Shown here piece by piece: positions 6,753 to 15,900 of a stretch of DNA of 17,653 nucleotides. The notes beneath the pieces were generated by a model, which saw only the letters and a program-made list of their open reading frames with translations, made no database searches and was not told the DNA's origin. The stretch covers positions 1-17,653 of the forward strand of contig JBFWMP010000043.1 of the NCBI GenBank assembly GCA_050251575.1, written 5' to 3'. Both the position numbers and the translations under genes were made by a program. The DNA is from X23 sp050251575. GTDB taxonomy: Bacteria; Bacillota; Clostridia; SK-Y3. Position 1 is the first letter of the stretch. The number at the start of each line of letters is the position of its first letter.

Positions 6753-6803
6753 TGACGGCAGGCACTTTAACTTATCTAACAAGTTAAAGTGCCTGCCGTC
6801 ATT
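6751..6803. terminator. Perfect 23-bp inverted repeat between convergent genes
   Basis: Arms 6751-6773 and 6781-6803 are perfect complements around a 7-base loop (ATCTAAC). The repeat overlaps the last two bases of the yyaC TAA and ends three bases before the chemoreceptor stop, filling the whole gap. Neither side has a clear T run, so it is not a textbook intrinsic terminator. A bidirectional transcription block or 3'-end stabilising/processing hairpin is the likely role. Confidence 0.7.
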
Positions 6804-6806
6804 GTG

Positions 6807-8570
6807 TTATCTTAACTTAAATTGCTTTGTCAGCTGCCTGAGGTCATCTGCCATTTTAGCAAGAATATCTACGGAAGAACTAATCTCCTGTACAGAAGCA
6901 ATCTGTTCCTCAGTAGAAGCGGCAACTTCTTGCGCTGCGGCGGCGGACTGCTCTGATACTGCAGAAATATCATTGATTACATCTACAATCTTCTGAGAAT
7001 CTTCCTCCATATAATTGATTGAACCGGCAATTGCTTCAATCTGCTGAACTATTTCTTCACTTATCTTTGCTATATTGTCAAAAGCTTTTTCTGTCTCTTT
7101 TACAGCATCTATCTGCTCAACTACCACTGTTTTTACTTCACCCATCACTGAATTATTTACTTGTATTTCATTTTGAACTTCCTGAATTAACTGGTTGATG
7201 TCTTTCGCAGATCTTTGTGACTGTTCTGCCAATTTTCTTATTTCTTCGGCTACTACAGCAAAGCCTCTTCCTTGTTCCCCTGCTCTTGCTGCTTCAATGG
7301 CAGCATTCAAAGCTAATAAATTAGTCTGCTCTGCCACACCACTGATTACCGTACTTATTTGACCAATTTCTTGTGATTTATTATTTAGCCTGTCTATCCC
7401 TTGTACTACTCTTCCTGCAGCCTGATTGCTTCTATCTGATCGATCTCTTAATATCTCTACTGATTGAATTCCCTGCTCCCTTGATTGTCTCAGTGTCATC
7501 GCAGAATTAGCCAAAGTTTCTGAGTTCTCGGATACTTTTTTAATTTCACAATCTAATCCTTGAATCATTTCGGCTCCTTTTTGTGCCGCATTTGCTTGTT
7601 CTGAAGCTCCTTGGGCAACATTCTCTACAGTTTGAGCTACCTGTTCAATCGCTCTGCTGCTCTCATCTGCATTTTTATTAAGGTTTTGTGCATGAACGGC
7701 GACCTCATCGGCTGTTTTAGTAACTTGTCCAAGCATTTCACTTAATTTAACGGAAGCAGTATTAATATATTCACCTAACTGACTGATCTCATCCCGCCCC
7801 TTCGTCTCGACCGAATAAGTCAAATCCCCATTAGCAAATTTCTGCATAGCGTTAGAAGAATATATAATAGGTCTAGTAAACCTTATAATAATAAGGAACA
7901 ATATCAAAATACCTGCAATACTCATAATGGAGATGGGTAGTATTAGTGCTATGGCAACCTGTCTTGCATTCGCCTCAAACTCATCTGAATACGCACTCAC
8001 TGCGATGAACCAATCCCATGGCTCATAATATTGTGATAAGGCAATCTTCTCTCTTAATGCCTCACCCTCTTTATTATTCCATAAATAATGAGCCTGCATA
8101 ATTCCCTGCTTATCAGCTGTAAGCTGTTTAATGAAGTCCACTTTACCATCTTTGCTCATAATACCATTCATATCATTATCTTGCAGTAACGGATGCATTT
8201 TCATTGTCTTTCTGCTATCCAATGCAAATATATAACCATCATTTCCATACTTTACATTAACCTTGTTAAGGTCTCTTGCTTTCCCTGATAGTATCGGACC
8301 ATTCAAAATCTCACGTGCGATTTCCTGTGCTTCTTCCAATGCTAACTCACCTGCTGCTACCTGACGATTAAGAGCCTCAATGGTTGCAACAGATCCACTG
8401 ATCAAATGAGTCAAATCAGTTATTCCTGCTTTTGTGAGCTCTTTCTTAGCCTCCCGGTAGCCTTCATACCCTACTATCACTGCAAATATAATCATAATAA
8501 TTGCAAAGGATAATGTCAGCTTAAATCGTATGCTATGTGTTCCTAGACCTTCTTTCATATACAGAATCAC
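6807..8570 (-). CDS. Methyl-accepting chemotaxis protein with single Cache sensor domain
   Basis: 587 residues. TM1 at 18-36, an extracytoplasmic sensor at 37-205, TM2 at 206-230, HAMP at about 231-283, then a long helical signalling domain to the end. The sensor resembles sCache_2 ('GNDGYIFALDSRKTMKMHP' at 109-127 and 'WDWFIAVSAY' near 186-194), a fold that often binds small organic acids. The ligand cannot be read from sequence. The hairpin tip that contacts CheA/CheW is present: 'EQTNLLALNAAIEAARAGEQ' and 'GRGFAVVAEEIRKLAEQS' (414-451). Glu/Gln-rich heptads flank it as methylation sites. There is no CheR-binding C-terminal pentapeptide. The start is a GTG with AAGGAAAGG upstream; the ATG at 8558 lacks a ribosome site. 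No other chemotaxis gene is nearby, so it is an orphan receptor. Confidence 0.93.
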   Translation of the reverse strand: MILYMKEGLGTHSIRFKLTLSFAIIMIIFAVIVGYEGYREAKKELTKAGITDLTHLISGSVATIEALNRQVAAGELALEEAQEIAREILNGPILSGKARDLNKVNVKYGNDGYIFALDSRKTMKMHPLLQDNDMNGIMSKDGKVDFIKQLTADKQGIMQAHYLWNNKEGEALREKIALSQYYEPWDWFIAVSAYSDEFEANARQVAIALILPISIMSIAGILILFLIIIRFTRPIIYSSNAMQKFANGDLTYSVETKGRDEISQLGEYINTASVKLSEMLGQVTKTADEVAVHAQNLNKNADESSRAIEQVAQTVENVAQGASEQANAAQKGAEMIQGLDCEIKKVSENSETLANSAMTLRQSREQGIQSVEILRDRSDRSNQAAGRVVQGIDRLNNKSQEIGQISTVISGVAEQTNLLALNAAIEAARAGEQGRGFAVVAEEIRKLAEQSQRSAKDINQLIQEVQNEIQVNNSVMGEVKTVVVEQIDAVKETEKAFDNIAKISEEIVQQIEAIAGSINYMEEDSQKIVDVINDISAVSEQSAAAAQEVAASTEEQIASVQEISSSVDILAKMADDLRQLTKQFKLR

Positions 8571-8610
8571 TTGCCTTTCCTTAGTATTCTTATGTAATAG
8601 ATATCCTTGA

Positions 8611-8639
8611 ATTATATACCCATCAAACTGTAATAATAA
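8611..8639 (-). promoter_or_regulatory. Possible sigma-A promoter of the chemoreceptor gene
   Basis: Minus strand: a perfect -10 TATAAT (8611-8616), 40 bases before the GTG start. The -35 at 17 bases is poor (TTATTA, 8634-8639). No sigma-D (TAAA / GCCGATAT) motility promoter was found in the gap. Confidence 0.35.
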
Positions 8640-8645
8640 ACAAAT

Positions 8646-8673
8646 ATTATTTTACATAACGTCCTAAAATAAT
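8646..8673 (-). terminator. Weak A/T-rich hairpin at the end of the six-helix membrane gene
   Basis: Nine-base complementary arms (8646-8654 and 8665-8673, ATTATTTTA / TAAAATAAT) straddle the stop codon of the membrane protein gene, followed on the minus strand by a T-rich stretch. The stem has no G-C pair, so termination would be weak. Confidence 0.3.
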
Positions 8674-9170
8674 CTTTTTCTATTATTTCTGATTATTAGA
8701 ATAACTCCTATTATAAAGAGCAAGACGGGTATAATGCTTACTTTCTTAAATATCTCTAAATTAATACATAAGAACACTATACCTACTCCACCTATCACCA
8801 GGAGAGGTATAAAGATATTATTTCTATGTTGGCAGGATAGACTGTATTCTGTGAATCCTATAATAATGCCTAAAGGAAGTAAAGGCCAAAAGGCAGCTGC
8901 CAACCCCCAATCTTTGCTGCTTATACATATAAATGCAACAATACTATATGTAATTAGCATCCCTCCGGGTATCAACATACCTCTATTTTTATAAGGTTTC
9001 ATAAAGTAAAAAATATGAAAAGCCATTCCGCTCCCCAGCAACATAATAGGTATAATCCACATTACTTGCCTCCAGGCAGAAGTACCTACTTTCCCATCAT
9101 AGAAAAGCAGAAAAATACTAAATACTATTAATACAATCCCAATAAAAGGGTGGTTATTTCTTCTCACCAT
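8664..9170 (-). CDS. Uncharacterised membrane protein with six predicted helices
   Basis: 168 residues, nearly all membrane. Hydrophobic segments at about 8-26, 36-56, 66-84, 90-108, 117-137 and 143-161, joined by very short loops, with basic ends (MVRRNN and NNRKRLF), so both termini probably face the cytoplasm. It looks like the small helical-bundle membrane proteins annotated as DUF5668 or LiaI/LiaF-like TM regions, but I see no diagnostic motif and do not assign a function. ATG with a good GAGGTGAAGT site. It follows the ABC exporter genes on the same strand after 101 bases in which I see no terminator, so readthrough from the exporter operon is possible. Confidence 0.8.
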   Translation of the reverse strand: MVRRNNHPFIGIVLIVFSIFLLFYDGKVGTSAWRQVMWIIPIMLLGSGMAFHIFYFMKPYKNRGMLIPGGMLITYSIVAFICISSKDWGLAAAFWPLLPLGIIIGFTEYSLSCQHRNNIFIPLLVIGGVGIVFLCINLEIFKKVSIIPVLLFIIGVILIIRNNRKRLF

Positions 9171-9271
9171 ACTTCACCTCAAGTATACTTTTCCCTCCTA
9201 TCAAATTATTCAGGAATTTTAGAAACTATTCATTTAAATGTGGTGTATAAAGGTAAATAAAAGAAATGGTC

Positions 9272-11059
9272 TCAACTCATCTGTAATCTATACAAATCAT
9301 AATACATTCCTTTTTGATTCAATAATTCTTGATGATTCCCTATCTCTCGAATACGCCCATGATGCAGCACAATGATTTTGTCGGCATGCTGTATTGTAGA
9401 CAGTCTATGTGCGATGACAATCGTCGTTCTATCCTTTGTCAACTTTTTCAGTGCATCTTGTATGAGCAACTCTGTTTCGGTGTCAATGTTTGCTGTCGCT
9501 TCATCCAACACCAGTATAGGCGGATCAAATACCAACGCCCTTGCAAATGCCAAGAGTTGGCGCTGCCCTGCCGAAAGTGTGACTCCTCTTTCCTTTACTT
9601 CATGCAGATATTTCCCCGGCAATTTCTCAATAAATTGAGAAGCATTTACATACTCTGCTATCCTTTTAACCTGCTCTTCTGTAATTGCGCTGTTATTCAA
9701 TCGGATATTAGACTGTATATCTCCGGAAAACAAGAACACATCCTGCAAAACTACCGCAATATTTCTTCGCAATACAGTCTTTTCCATTTTACTGATATCC
9801 ATATTATCTATGGTTATTTGGCCTTTCTGAATCTCATAAAAACGATTTATCAGATTAATAATAGAGGTCTTTCCTGCTCCTGTTGCCCCAACAAATGCCA
9901 CTGTCTGACCTGCTTCAATGGTAAAGCACACATCTCTCAAAACCCATTCATCGTCATTGTAAGCAAACCATACATTCTTAAACTCTATCTTTCCCTTTAA
10001 GGTTTCTGCCTTCAAAATCCTATCCGGTTGATTAACTTCTGCCTTCTCGTCCAGTATCTGAAAAATTCTTTCGGAGGATGCCATGGCAGATTGAAGTATG
10101 TTATACTTTTCCGATAAATCATTGATAGGCTGAAACATTTGGTATAAATAATTTATAAAGGCATAGAGTACACCAAATTCCATTGTTCCCTCAATGATAT
10201 CCATTCCCCCGAACCATAGAATCAATGTCACTCCCAGTGAAGCAATCATCTCAATGGCAGGTCTGAAAACGCCATAAACTGTTACTTCCTTCATGCCTGC
10301 CCGGTAATAATCATGATTAATTTTCTTAAACTGCTCTAGTTTTTCATGCTGCCGCTGAAAGATATGGATAATCTTCATCCCTGAAATGTTTTCCGACAGT
10401 ACGGCATTTAACCTGGCCAACCTTACTCTAACCTGACGATAAGCATCTCTTGCCTTTATCCTGAAGATAAGCGTAACTCCTATAATTAATGGAAAGACCG
10501 TCATCGTGATCACACCTAGCCTAAAGTCTAAGATGAACATTCCAACAATCGACCCTGCCACCAGCAGCAAGTCTTTGAAGAGATTGACCATTACACTGGT
10601 ATACATTTCATTCAGCGTCTCCGTATCATTGGTTACTCTTGTCACTAATCTGCCTACAGGATTCTTATCAAAATATGAAAGAGGCAGTTTTTCAATATGA
10701 GAAAATATCTGCTGCCGGATATTAAATACAATCTTCTGCCCTGTCCTGGTAAGGATAAATACCTGCACATAATTTAATATAAAGCCTGCTGTCGAAATTA
10801 CTAGAAACACTACTGCCAGTGATATAATTCCTTGGATTTTCTCCTCTTGTGCTAAAGCCGTATTATTGATATATCCATCAATCACTATCTTAACAAGATA
10901 AGGACGCATCAAATCAGCTCCTGCCACTGCAAACAGCAGGATGATAGATACTATCAGTATGGCGAAGTAAGGGGCTGCATAGCTTAATAGCCTCTTCATT
11001 AACTTTGAGTCGTATACCTTGCCTAATGTTTCTTCTTCATGATATCCTTTTTCCGACAT
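9272..11059 (-). CDS. Heterodimeric ABC exporter subunit, canonical ATPase half (BmrD/YheH type)
   Basis: 595 residues: an N-terminal six-helix ABC exporter domain (about 28-325) and a C-terminal nucleotide-binding domain. Walker A GATGAGKT (390-397), Q-loop 'VLQDVFLFS', signature LSAGQ (495-499), Walker B 'ILVLDE' with catalytic Glu520, and switch His551. The catalytic Glu is intact, while the signature has Ala in place of the usual Gly. That is the pattern of the subunit in TM287/288- and BmrCD-type heterodimers whose signature completes the degenerate site. It should pair with the product of the gene just upstream to export drugs or lipids across the cytoplasmic membrane. The ATG lies 5 bases after the partner's stop, and its GAGGAG ribosome site overlaps the partner's last codons, so translation is coupled. 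Substrate unknown. Confidence 0.92.
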   Translation of the reverse strand: MSEKGYHEEETLGKVYDSKLMKRLLSYAAPYFAILIVSIILLFAVAGADLMRPYLVKIVIDGYINNTALAQEEKIQGIISLAVVFLVISTAGFILNYVQVFILTRTGQKIVFNIRQQIFSHIEKLPLSYFDKNPVGRLVTRVTNDTETLNEMYTSVMVNLFKDLLLVAGSIVGMFILDFRLGVITMTVFPLIIGVTLIFRIKARDAYRQVRVRLARLNAVLSENISGMKIIHIFQRQHEKLEQFKKINHDYYRAGMKEVTVYGVFRPAIEMIASLGVTLILWFGGMDIIEGTMEFGVLYAFINYLYQMFQPINDLSEKYNILQSAMASSERIFQILDEKAEVNQPDRILKAETLKGKIEFKNVWFAYNDDEWVLRDVCFTIEAGQTVAFVGATGAGKTSIINLINRFYEIQKGQITIDNMDISKMEKTVLRRNIAVVLQDVFLFSGDIQSNIRLNNSAITEEQVKRIAEYVNASQFIEKLPGKYLHEVKERGVTLSAGQRQLLAFARALVFDPPILVLDEATANIDTETELLIQDALKKLTKDRTTIVIAHRLSTIQHADKIIVLHHGRIREIGNHQELLNQKGMYYDLYRLQMS

Positions 11060-11064
11060 TTTTG

Positions 11065-12810
11065 TTACTCCTCATGTTCAAGCTTTTCCTCCAATAATTG
11101 CTTAAGATATATTTCATTATATAAACCCTGCTGCTCCAGCAATTGTTCATGTGTACCACGTTCAACAATCTTCCCATGATCTAATACAATAATTTGATCA
11201 GCATTTTTAATGGAAGATATCCGATGAGATACGACAATGCTGGTTCTATTCCTCATAAATATCTGCAGACTGTTAAGTATTGCTTCTTCTGTACGGGTGT
11301 CCACTGCCGACAAGCTATCATCCAATATTAAAACTTCAGGATTCCTGACAAGTGCTCTCGCCATCGATATCCTCTGCTTTTGACCTCCTGATAAGCTGAC
11401 ACCTCTTTCTCCAAGCACCGTGTGAAATTGTTCAGGGAATCCCTTAATATCTTGATAGACCTGAGCTATCTTTGCAGCTTCTTCTATCTGCTGTATAGAA
11501 GCACCCATAAAAAAATCAATGTTTTCTTTGATTGTAGTGGAGAATAAAAAATTATCCTGCGGTACACACCCTATACTTTGTCTGAGTGAATCCAACTGAA
11601 TGTCATTAATATCCACATTATCGATAAAAAGTTGTCCGCTCTCTACATTATAAAGTCTTATAATAAGATTCACCAACGTGCTTTTACCGCTGCCCGTCCT
11701 TCCTACAACTGCCAACATCTGACCTTGAGGAATATGTAATGAAATATTTTTCAATACAGGCACTTTCTCACCCGGATAAGTGAAGGTAAGCCCCTCAAAT
11801 CGAATATCTCCTTTCACATTCATCCTTACTGCATTTTCTCCATCTAGAATTTCAGGCTTTTCCTGAAACAAAATATTTAGCCTATCCATTGAGGCAATCC
11901 CTCGTTGAATAAGGCCGGTTACCCAACCAAGCGCCATCATAGGCCAAACCAATAATCCCAGATAACCATTGAAGGCGATAAAGTCTCCCAACTCTATCTC
12001 CCTCTGTATTACTAGAATGCCGCCATATAATAGCGTAATCAGGATGCTGAGAGAAGCGATAAACATTATCAATGGAAATGCTATGCTCCATATTCGTGCC
12101 AGTCTAATATTTTTTTCCATATTATCCGCATTCACTTTTGTATACTTTTTAAACTCTTCTTCCTCTTGCACAAAAGACTTTATCACTCTGATTCCGGAAA
12201 ATGCTTCCTGTACATTATCGGTCAATGCAGCAAAAGCTTCCTGAGATTCTTTAAATCTTTGCTGTATAATTTTTACAAATTTTAACAAAACAAATGCCAA
12301 TATCATCAGCGGTGATAGCGCTGCTACTGTTAGTTTTAAGTGAATCGTGGTCGCCATCATATATACGGAAGCAATTGTTAAGAACACAAAGTCTACCGCC
12401 GCTACAATGCCCATACTAAACATCGTTCGAATAGAAAGAATGTCATTGGTAGCATGTGCCATTAAATCTCCTGTCTTATGCTGATTAAAAAAATCCTGAG
12501 ACAGAGATTGAAAATGAGAAAAAAGGCTGTCGCGCAAATAATTCTCCAACAGCCTTCCTGTTCCAACAATATAAGCCCTCCACAAGTAGCGTAAAATACC
12601 TACAGCTAGAGCAATTGCCAACAACAGTCCTACATATTGTCCTAATTGCTCCCTTGTTGCATTTCCTTTTTCAAGCAGCCCGGTAATGCTTCCAAGTATT
12701 TTAGGGTTAACAACTTGAAGTGCATCCACTAGTAGGATGCATAATATTCCAATGATATATCTATATTTATATTGTTTAAAAAAAGGTACAAGCTGCTTAA
12801 ACTTGCTCAA
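11065..12810 (-). CDS. Heterodimeric ABC exporter subunit, degenerate ATPase half (BmrC/YheI type)
   Basis: 581 residues: exporter transmembrane domain (about 15-310) followed by an ATPase domain. Walker A GRTGSGKST (370-378), Q-loop 'CVPQDNFLFS', canonical signature LSGGQ (473-477), Walker B 'VLILDD' where Asp498 replaces the catalytic Glu, and switch His529. An Asp at this place marks the degenerate site of heterodimeric exporters, matching the intact Glu in the downstream partner. First gene of the ABC pair. The start is TTG at 12810, with GAGGT upstream; no ATG with a ribosome site fits the conserved N-terminus better. It follows the RND gene after 108 bases that hold a tandem repeat and hairpin, and I see no strong promoter or T-tract terminator there. 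Co-transcription with the RND operon is therefore possible. Confidence 0.92.
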   Translation of the reverse strand: MSKFKQLVPFFKQYKYRYIIGILCILLVDALQVVNPKILGSITGLLEKGNATREQLGQYVGLLLAIALAVGILRYLWRAYIVGTGRLLENYLRDSLFSHFQSLSQDFFNQHKTGDLMAHATNDILSIRTMFSMGIVAAVDFVFLTIASVYMMATTIHLKLTVAALSPLMILAFVLLKFVKIIQQRFKESQEAFAALTDNVQEAFSGIRVIKSFVQEEEEFKKYTKVNADNMEKNIRLARIWSIAFPLIMFIASLSILITLLYGGILVIQREIELGDFIAFNGYLGLLVWPMMALGWVTGLIQRGIASMDRLNILFQEKPEILDGENAVRMNVKGDIRFEGLTFTYPGEKVPVLKNISLHIPQGQMLAVVGRTGSGKSTLVNLIIRLYNVESGQLFIDNVDINDIQLDSLRQSIGCVPQDNFLFSTTIKENIDFFMGASIQQIEEAAKIAQVYQDIKGFPEQFHTVLGERGVSLSGGQKQRISMARALVRNPEVLILDDSLSAVDTRTEEAILNSLQIFMRNRTSIVVSHRISSIKNADQIIVLDHGKIVERGTHEQLLEQQGLYNEIYLKQLLEEKLEHEE

Positions 12811-12831
12811 ATCAATAACCTCAATTCATCA

Positions 12832-12858
12832 AAGCTAGGAGCTGTCAGCTCCCAGCTT
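12832..12858 (-). promoter_or_regulatory. Leader hairpin upstream of the ABC exporter genes
   Basis: On the minus strand, AAGCTGGGAGCT, loop GAC, AGCTCCTAGCTT form a 12-bp stem with one G-U pair. It ends about 10 bases before the GAGGT ribosome site of the ABC gene. The distal arm AGCTCCTAGCT is exactly complementary to the adjacent 7-bp tandem repeat as well, so alternative pairings exist. Only a two- or three-base T run follows, so a terminator role is weak. Confidence 0.5.
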
Positions 12859-12862
12859 CAAA

Positions 12863-12913
12863 CTCCTAGCTCCTAGCTCCTAGCTCCTAGCTCCTAGCTC
12901 CTAGCTCCTAGCT
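12863..12913. repeat. Seven-copy tandem repeat of a 7-bp unit
   Basis: Seven perfect head-to-tail copies of CTCCTAG (12863-12911) plus two bases of an eighth, five bases after the RND stop codon. On the coding (minus) strand each unit reads CTAGGAG, which contains a Shine-Dalgarno-like AGGAG. Perfect identity of the copies suggests recent slippage, so the copy number probably varies between strains. Confidence 0.95.
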
Positions 12914-12918
12914 AAAGT

Positions 12919-15900
12919 TTACTGTCCAACTGTTACTATAGTCTTATTCTTTCTCTTAAAAAGTTTTTTAAACCACTTTCCAAAGTCATCGAAGATGGTA
13001 TAGAGTACAGGTATAAATACCAATGTCAATAAGGTGGAGAAAGTTAATCCTCCGATAACGGTAATAGCCATCGGTGCTTGCTGCTCTGCTCCTTCTCCTA
13101 TTCCCATAGCCAGCGGCACAAGACCTAGTACAGTACTAAGCGTCGTCATAAGAATAGGTCTTAGCCTGATTGGTCCTGCTTTGAAAATAGCCTCATTTCT
13201 TTCTGCTCCTCTGCCTCTGAGGGTATTAATATAATCTACTAAGACAATAGCATTATTAACGACAATACCTGCCAGCATAATGATACCTGTAAATGATGGT
13301 ACACTGAAAGGTTTTCTTGCAATGGCCATTGCAAGCGCTACACCGATAAATGCCAGCGGCACTGTAAACATAATGGTAAACGGATGCAGTAAAGATTCAA
13401 ACTGTGACGCCATAATCATATATACCAGTATGATAGCGAGTAATAACGCCAATCCAAACGCTACAGCAGCATCTATCATGTCTTGATTTTCTCCGCCCAG
13501 ATTTATTTCGTATCCCTGTGGAACTTCCATAGCATCAATCCGTTTTTGTATATCTGCAAATACACTTGCTGCATCCCTGCCGCTGATATCTCCTGAAACG
13601 CTTACCTGCCTTATTTGATTATCTCTGTAGATACTTGCAGGCGCTTCATCAACAACAATTTTTGCTATCTCGTATAGAGGAATCTGCTGCCCCGCAGGCG
13701 TTAGAATGGTTATTGCCTCGAGATCTTTCAAATCCTTTCTTGAATCGGATCTTAATCTTACCTTTACATCTATTTCTTCACCTGCTATTTTATACCTCGT
13801 TGCTGTTTGCCCCATAATTGCCGTCTGTACCGTATTTGCAAGAGTGTAAGCTGATACGCCATACTGTGCTGCTTTTTTTCTATCAATTTTCACCTGAGCC
13901 TCTGGAACGGTTTGGGCAATAGAAGAGCTTACCTCCCTCGTTCCCTGCACCTTCCTGACTTCCTCTACCATCTGGTCGGATAAGTCTTTTAAAACGTCCA
14001 ACTCATCGCCTTTGATGTTGATAGTAATTGGCTTGCCGCTGCTGCCCATCGACATCATATTTAATTTTTCTATACTTATCTTAGCTCCGGCAATATTCTT
14101 CGTTTTCTCACGAAGCTCATCCAACAGCTGACTGATTCCTTTTTTTCTTTCTGTTTTAGAACCAAATGAACCATAAACTACCGCCATACTGCTATCTTCC
14201 GCATTTCCGTCAAATCCAGTTATAACAAATATATATTCCAGTTCACTAAATTCTTGTATCTTTTCCTCCACCAAAGCAGCTATTTTAACTGTTTCATCTA
14301 CAACAGTTCCTTTAGGCAGCTTCATCGTAACCGAAAACATTCCTTCATCGGTCTGTGGAAAATATTCTGCCCCGGTAAACATCGCAGCAACCAAGCCACT
14401 GATGATTAATAACGCAATAGTACCAAATACAACACTTTTTCGATGTCCCACCGCCCACTTAAGTAGTTTCTCATAGGCAGCTTCCAAGCCTTTAAAAAAT
14501 TTTTCAAATGCCCGGTCAATCACAGCGACAGGAGTATTCTTCCGCATCAAATCTTCCATCTTCTCAATCTTTAAGATCTTTGAAGCCATCATTGGTACCA
14601 GTGTTAGTGCCACAATTAATGAAGCAACCAATGAAAAAGTAACTGTTAATGCCAGTTCCCTAAACATGGTAATTGCCATATTATCCTTTATAAAGGCAAT
14701 GGGCAAAAATACTGCAATGGTTGTCAAAGTAGATGCAACTACTGCCATTGCTACCTCAGTGCTGCCTTGCCTTGCTGATTCAATACGGCTAAAGCCTTCT
14801 TCGCGGTACCTGTATATACTTTCAAGTACTACGATAGAGTTATCTACCAACATTCCTACTCCTAATGCCAATCCCCCAAGAGACATCATATTCAGTGAAA
14901 TACCACTGAAATATATTAAGATAAATGTAGTAATGATTGAGATAGGAATTGCAACACCGATGATAAAAGTAGTCCTTATATTCTTCAAAAAGATAAATAA
15001 AATTAATACTGCCAGTATACCGCCAATAATAGCATTATTTGTTACGCTTCCTAATGACTGCTTTACAAAGTCTGCTTGATCAAAGACAGTTTCAAATTCC
15101 ACCTGATCCAACTCTTTTTTTATCTTTCCAAGCTCCTTATTTACTGCATCAGATACTTTAACAGTATTAAATCCTGATTGTTTTCTCACTATCAGCAGTA
15201 CACAAGGCTTTCCATTCATGTTTGCCTGCATCTTTGTATCCTGATATCCCTGTTGAACCTGAGCGATATCCTTCAACTGGATAATCCCTTTTGAGGTTGG
15301 AATAGACAAGTCTATAATCTCATCAACATCTGAAAATTCTCCGGTAGTTCTCACAGTAAACTCAGATTTTCCCTCTTGCAACTCTCCGCCCGGCAGATTA
15401 AGATTTTCTGCCTGAAGAATCTGATTCAATTGTGCAATAGATATTCCGTATCCCCTCATTTTTTCAGGAATAATATTTATTTTGATTTCTTCTTCCAGAC
15501 CACCGTAAATATCTACAGCAGCTACTCCTTTAAGTCTTTCCAATCTCTCTTTTATTTTGTCTTCCGCCAAAGATTTCAAACTGGCAAGATCATCTCCATA
15601 TGACATCCCCAATTCTATGATGGGCATCATGCTCATATCGTATTGATAGATGATTGGTTCCTTAACATCCTCTGGAAGCATAGACTTAACCATATCGGAT
15701 TTTTCACGCAGCTGCAGTGCCGCATAATCCATATTGGTTCCCTGGGTAAACTCTACCGTAACCATAGACACACCGCTTCCGGAGGTGGAGGTTACTTTCT
15801 TGAAATTATCTACCGTTCCTACCGCCTGCTCCATAGGCTTGGTAATCATAGTTTCGATTTCTTTGGGACCGGCACCCGGATAATTAGTGATTACTGCTGC

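Noticed and set aside
9329..10000. 223-residue plus-strand open frame
   Set aside because: It lies wholly antisense to the ATPase domain of the ABC exporter, has odd composition rich in Cys and His, and has no supporting promoter or ribosome site. It is a shadow frame.
12863..12913. CRISPR array
   Set aside because: The unit is only 7 bp with no spacers; it is a simple tandem repeat, and no cas gene is present.
14666..15079. 137-residue plus-strand open frame opposite the RND gene
   Set aside because: The hydrophobic stretches mirror the RND membrane helices on the other strand. No independent signal supports a gene.
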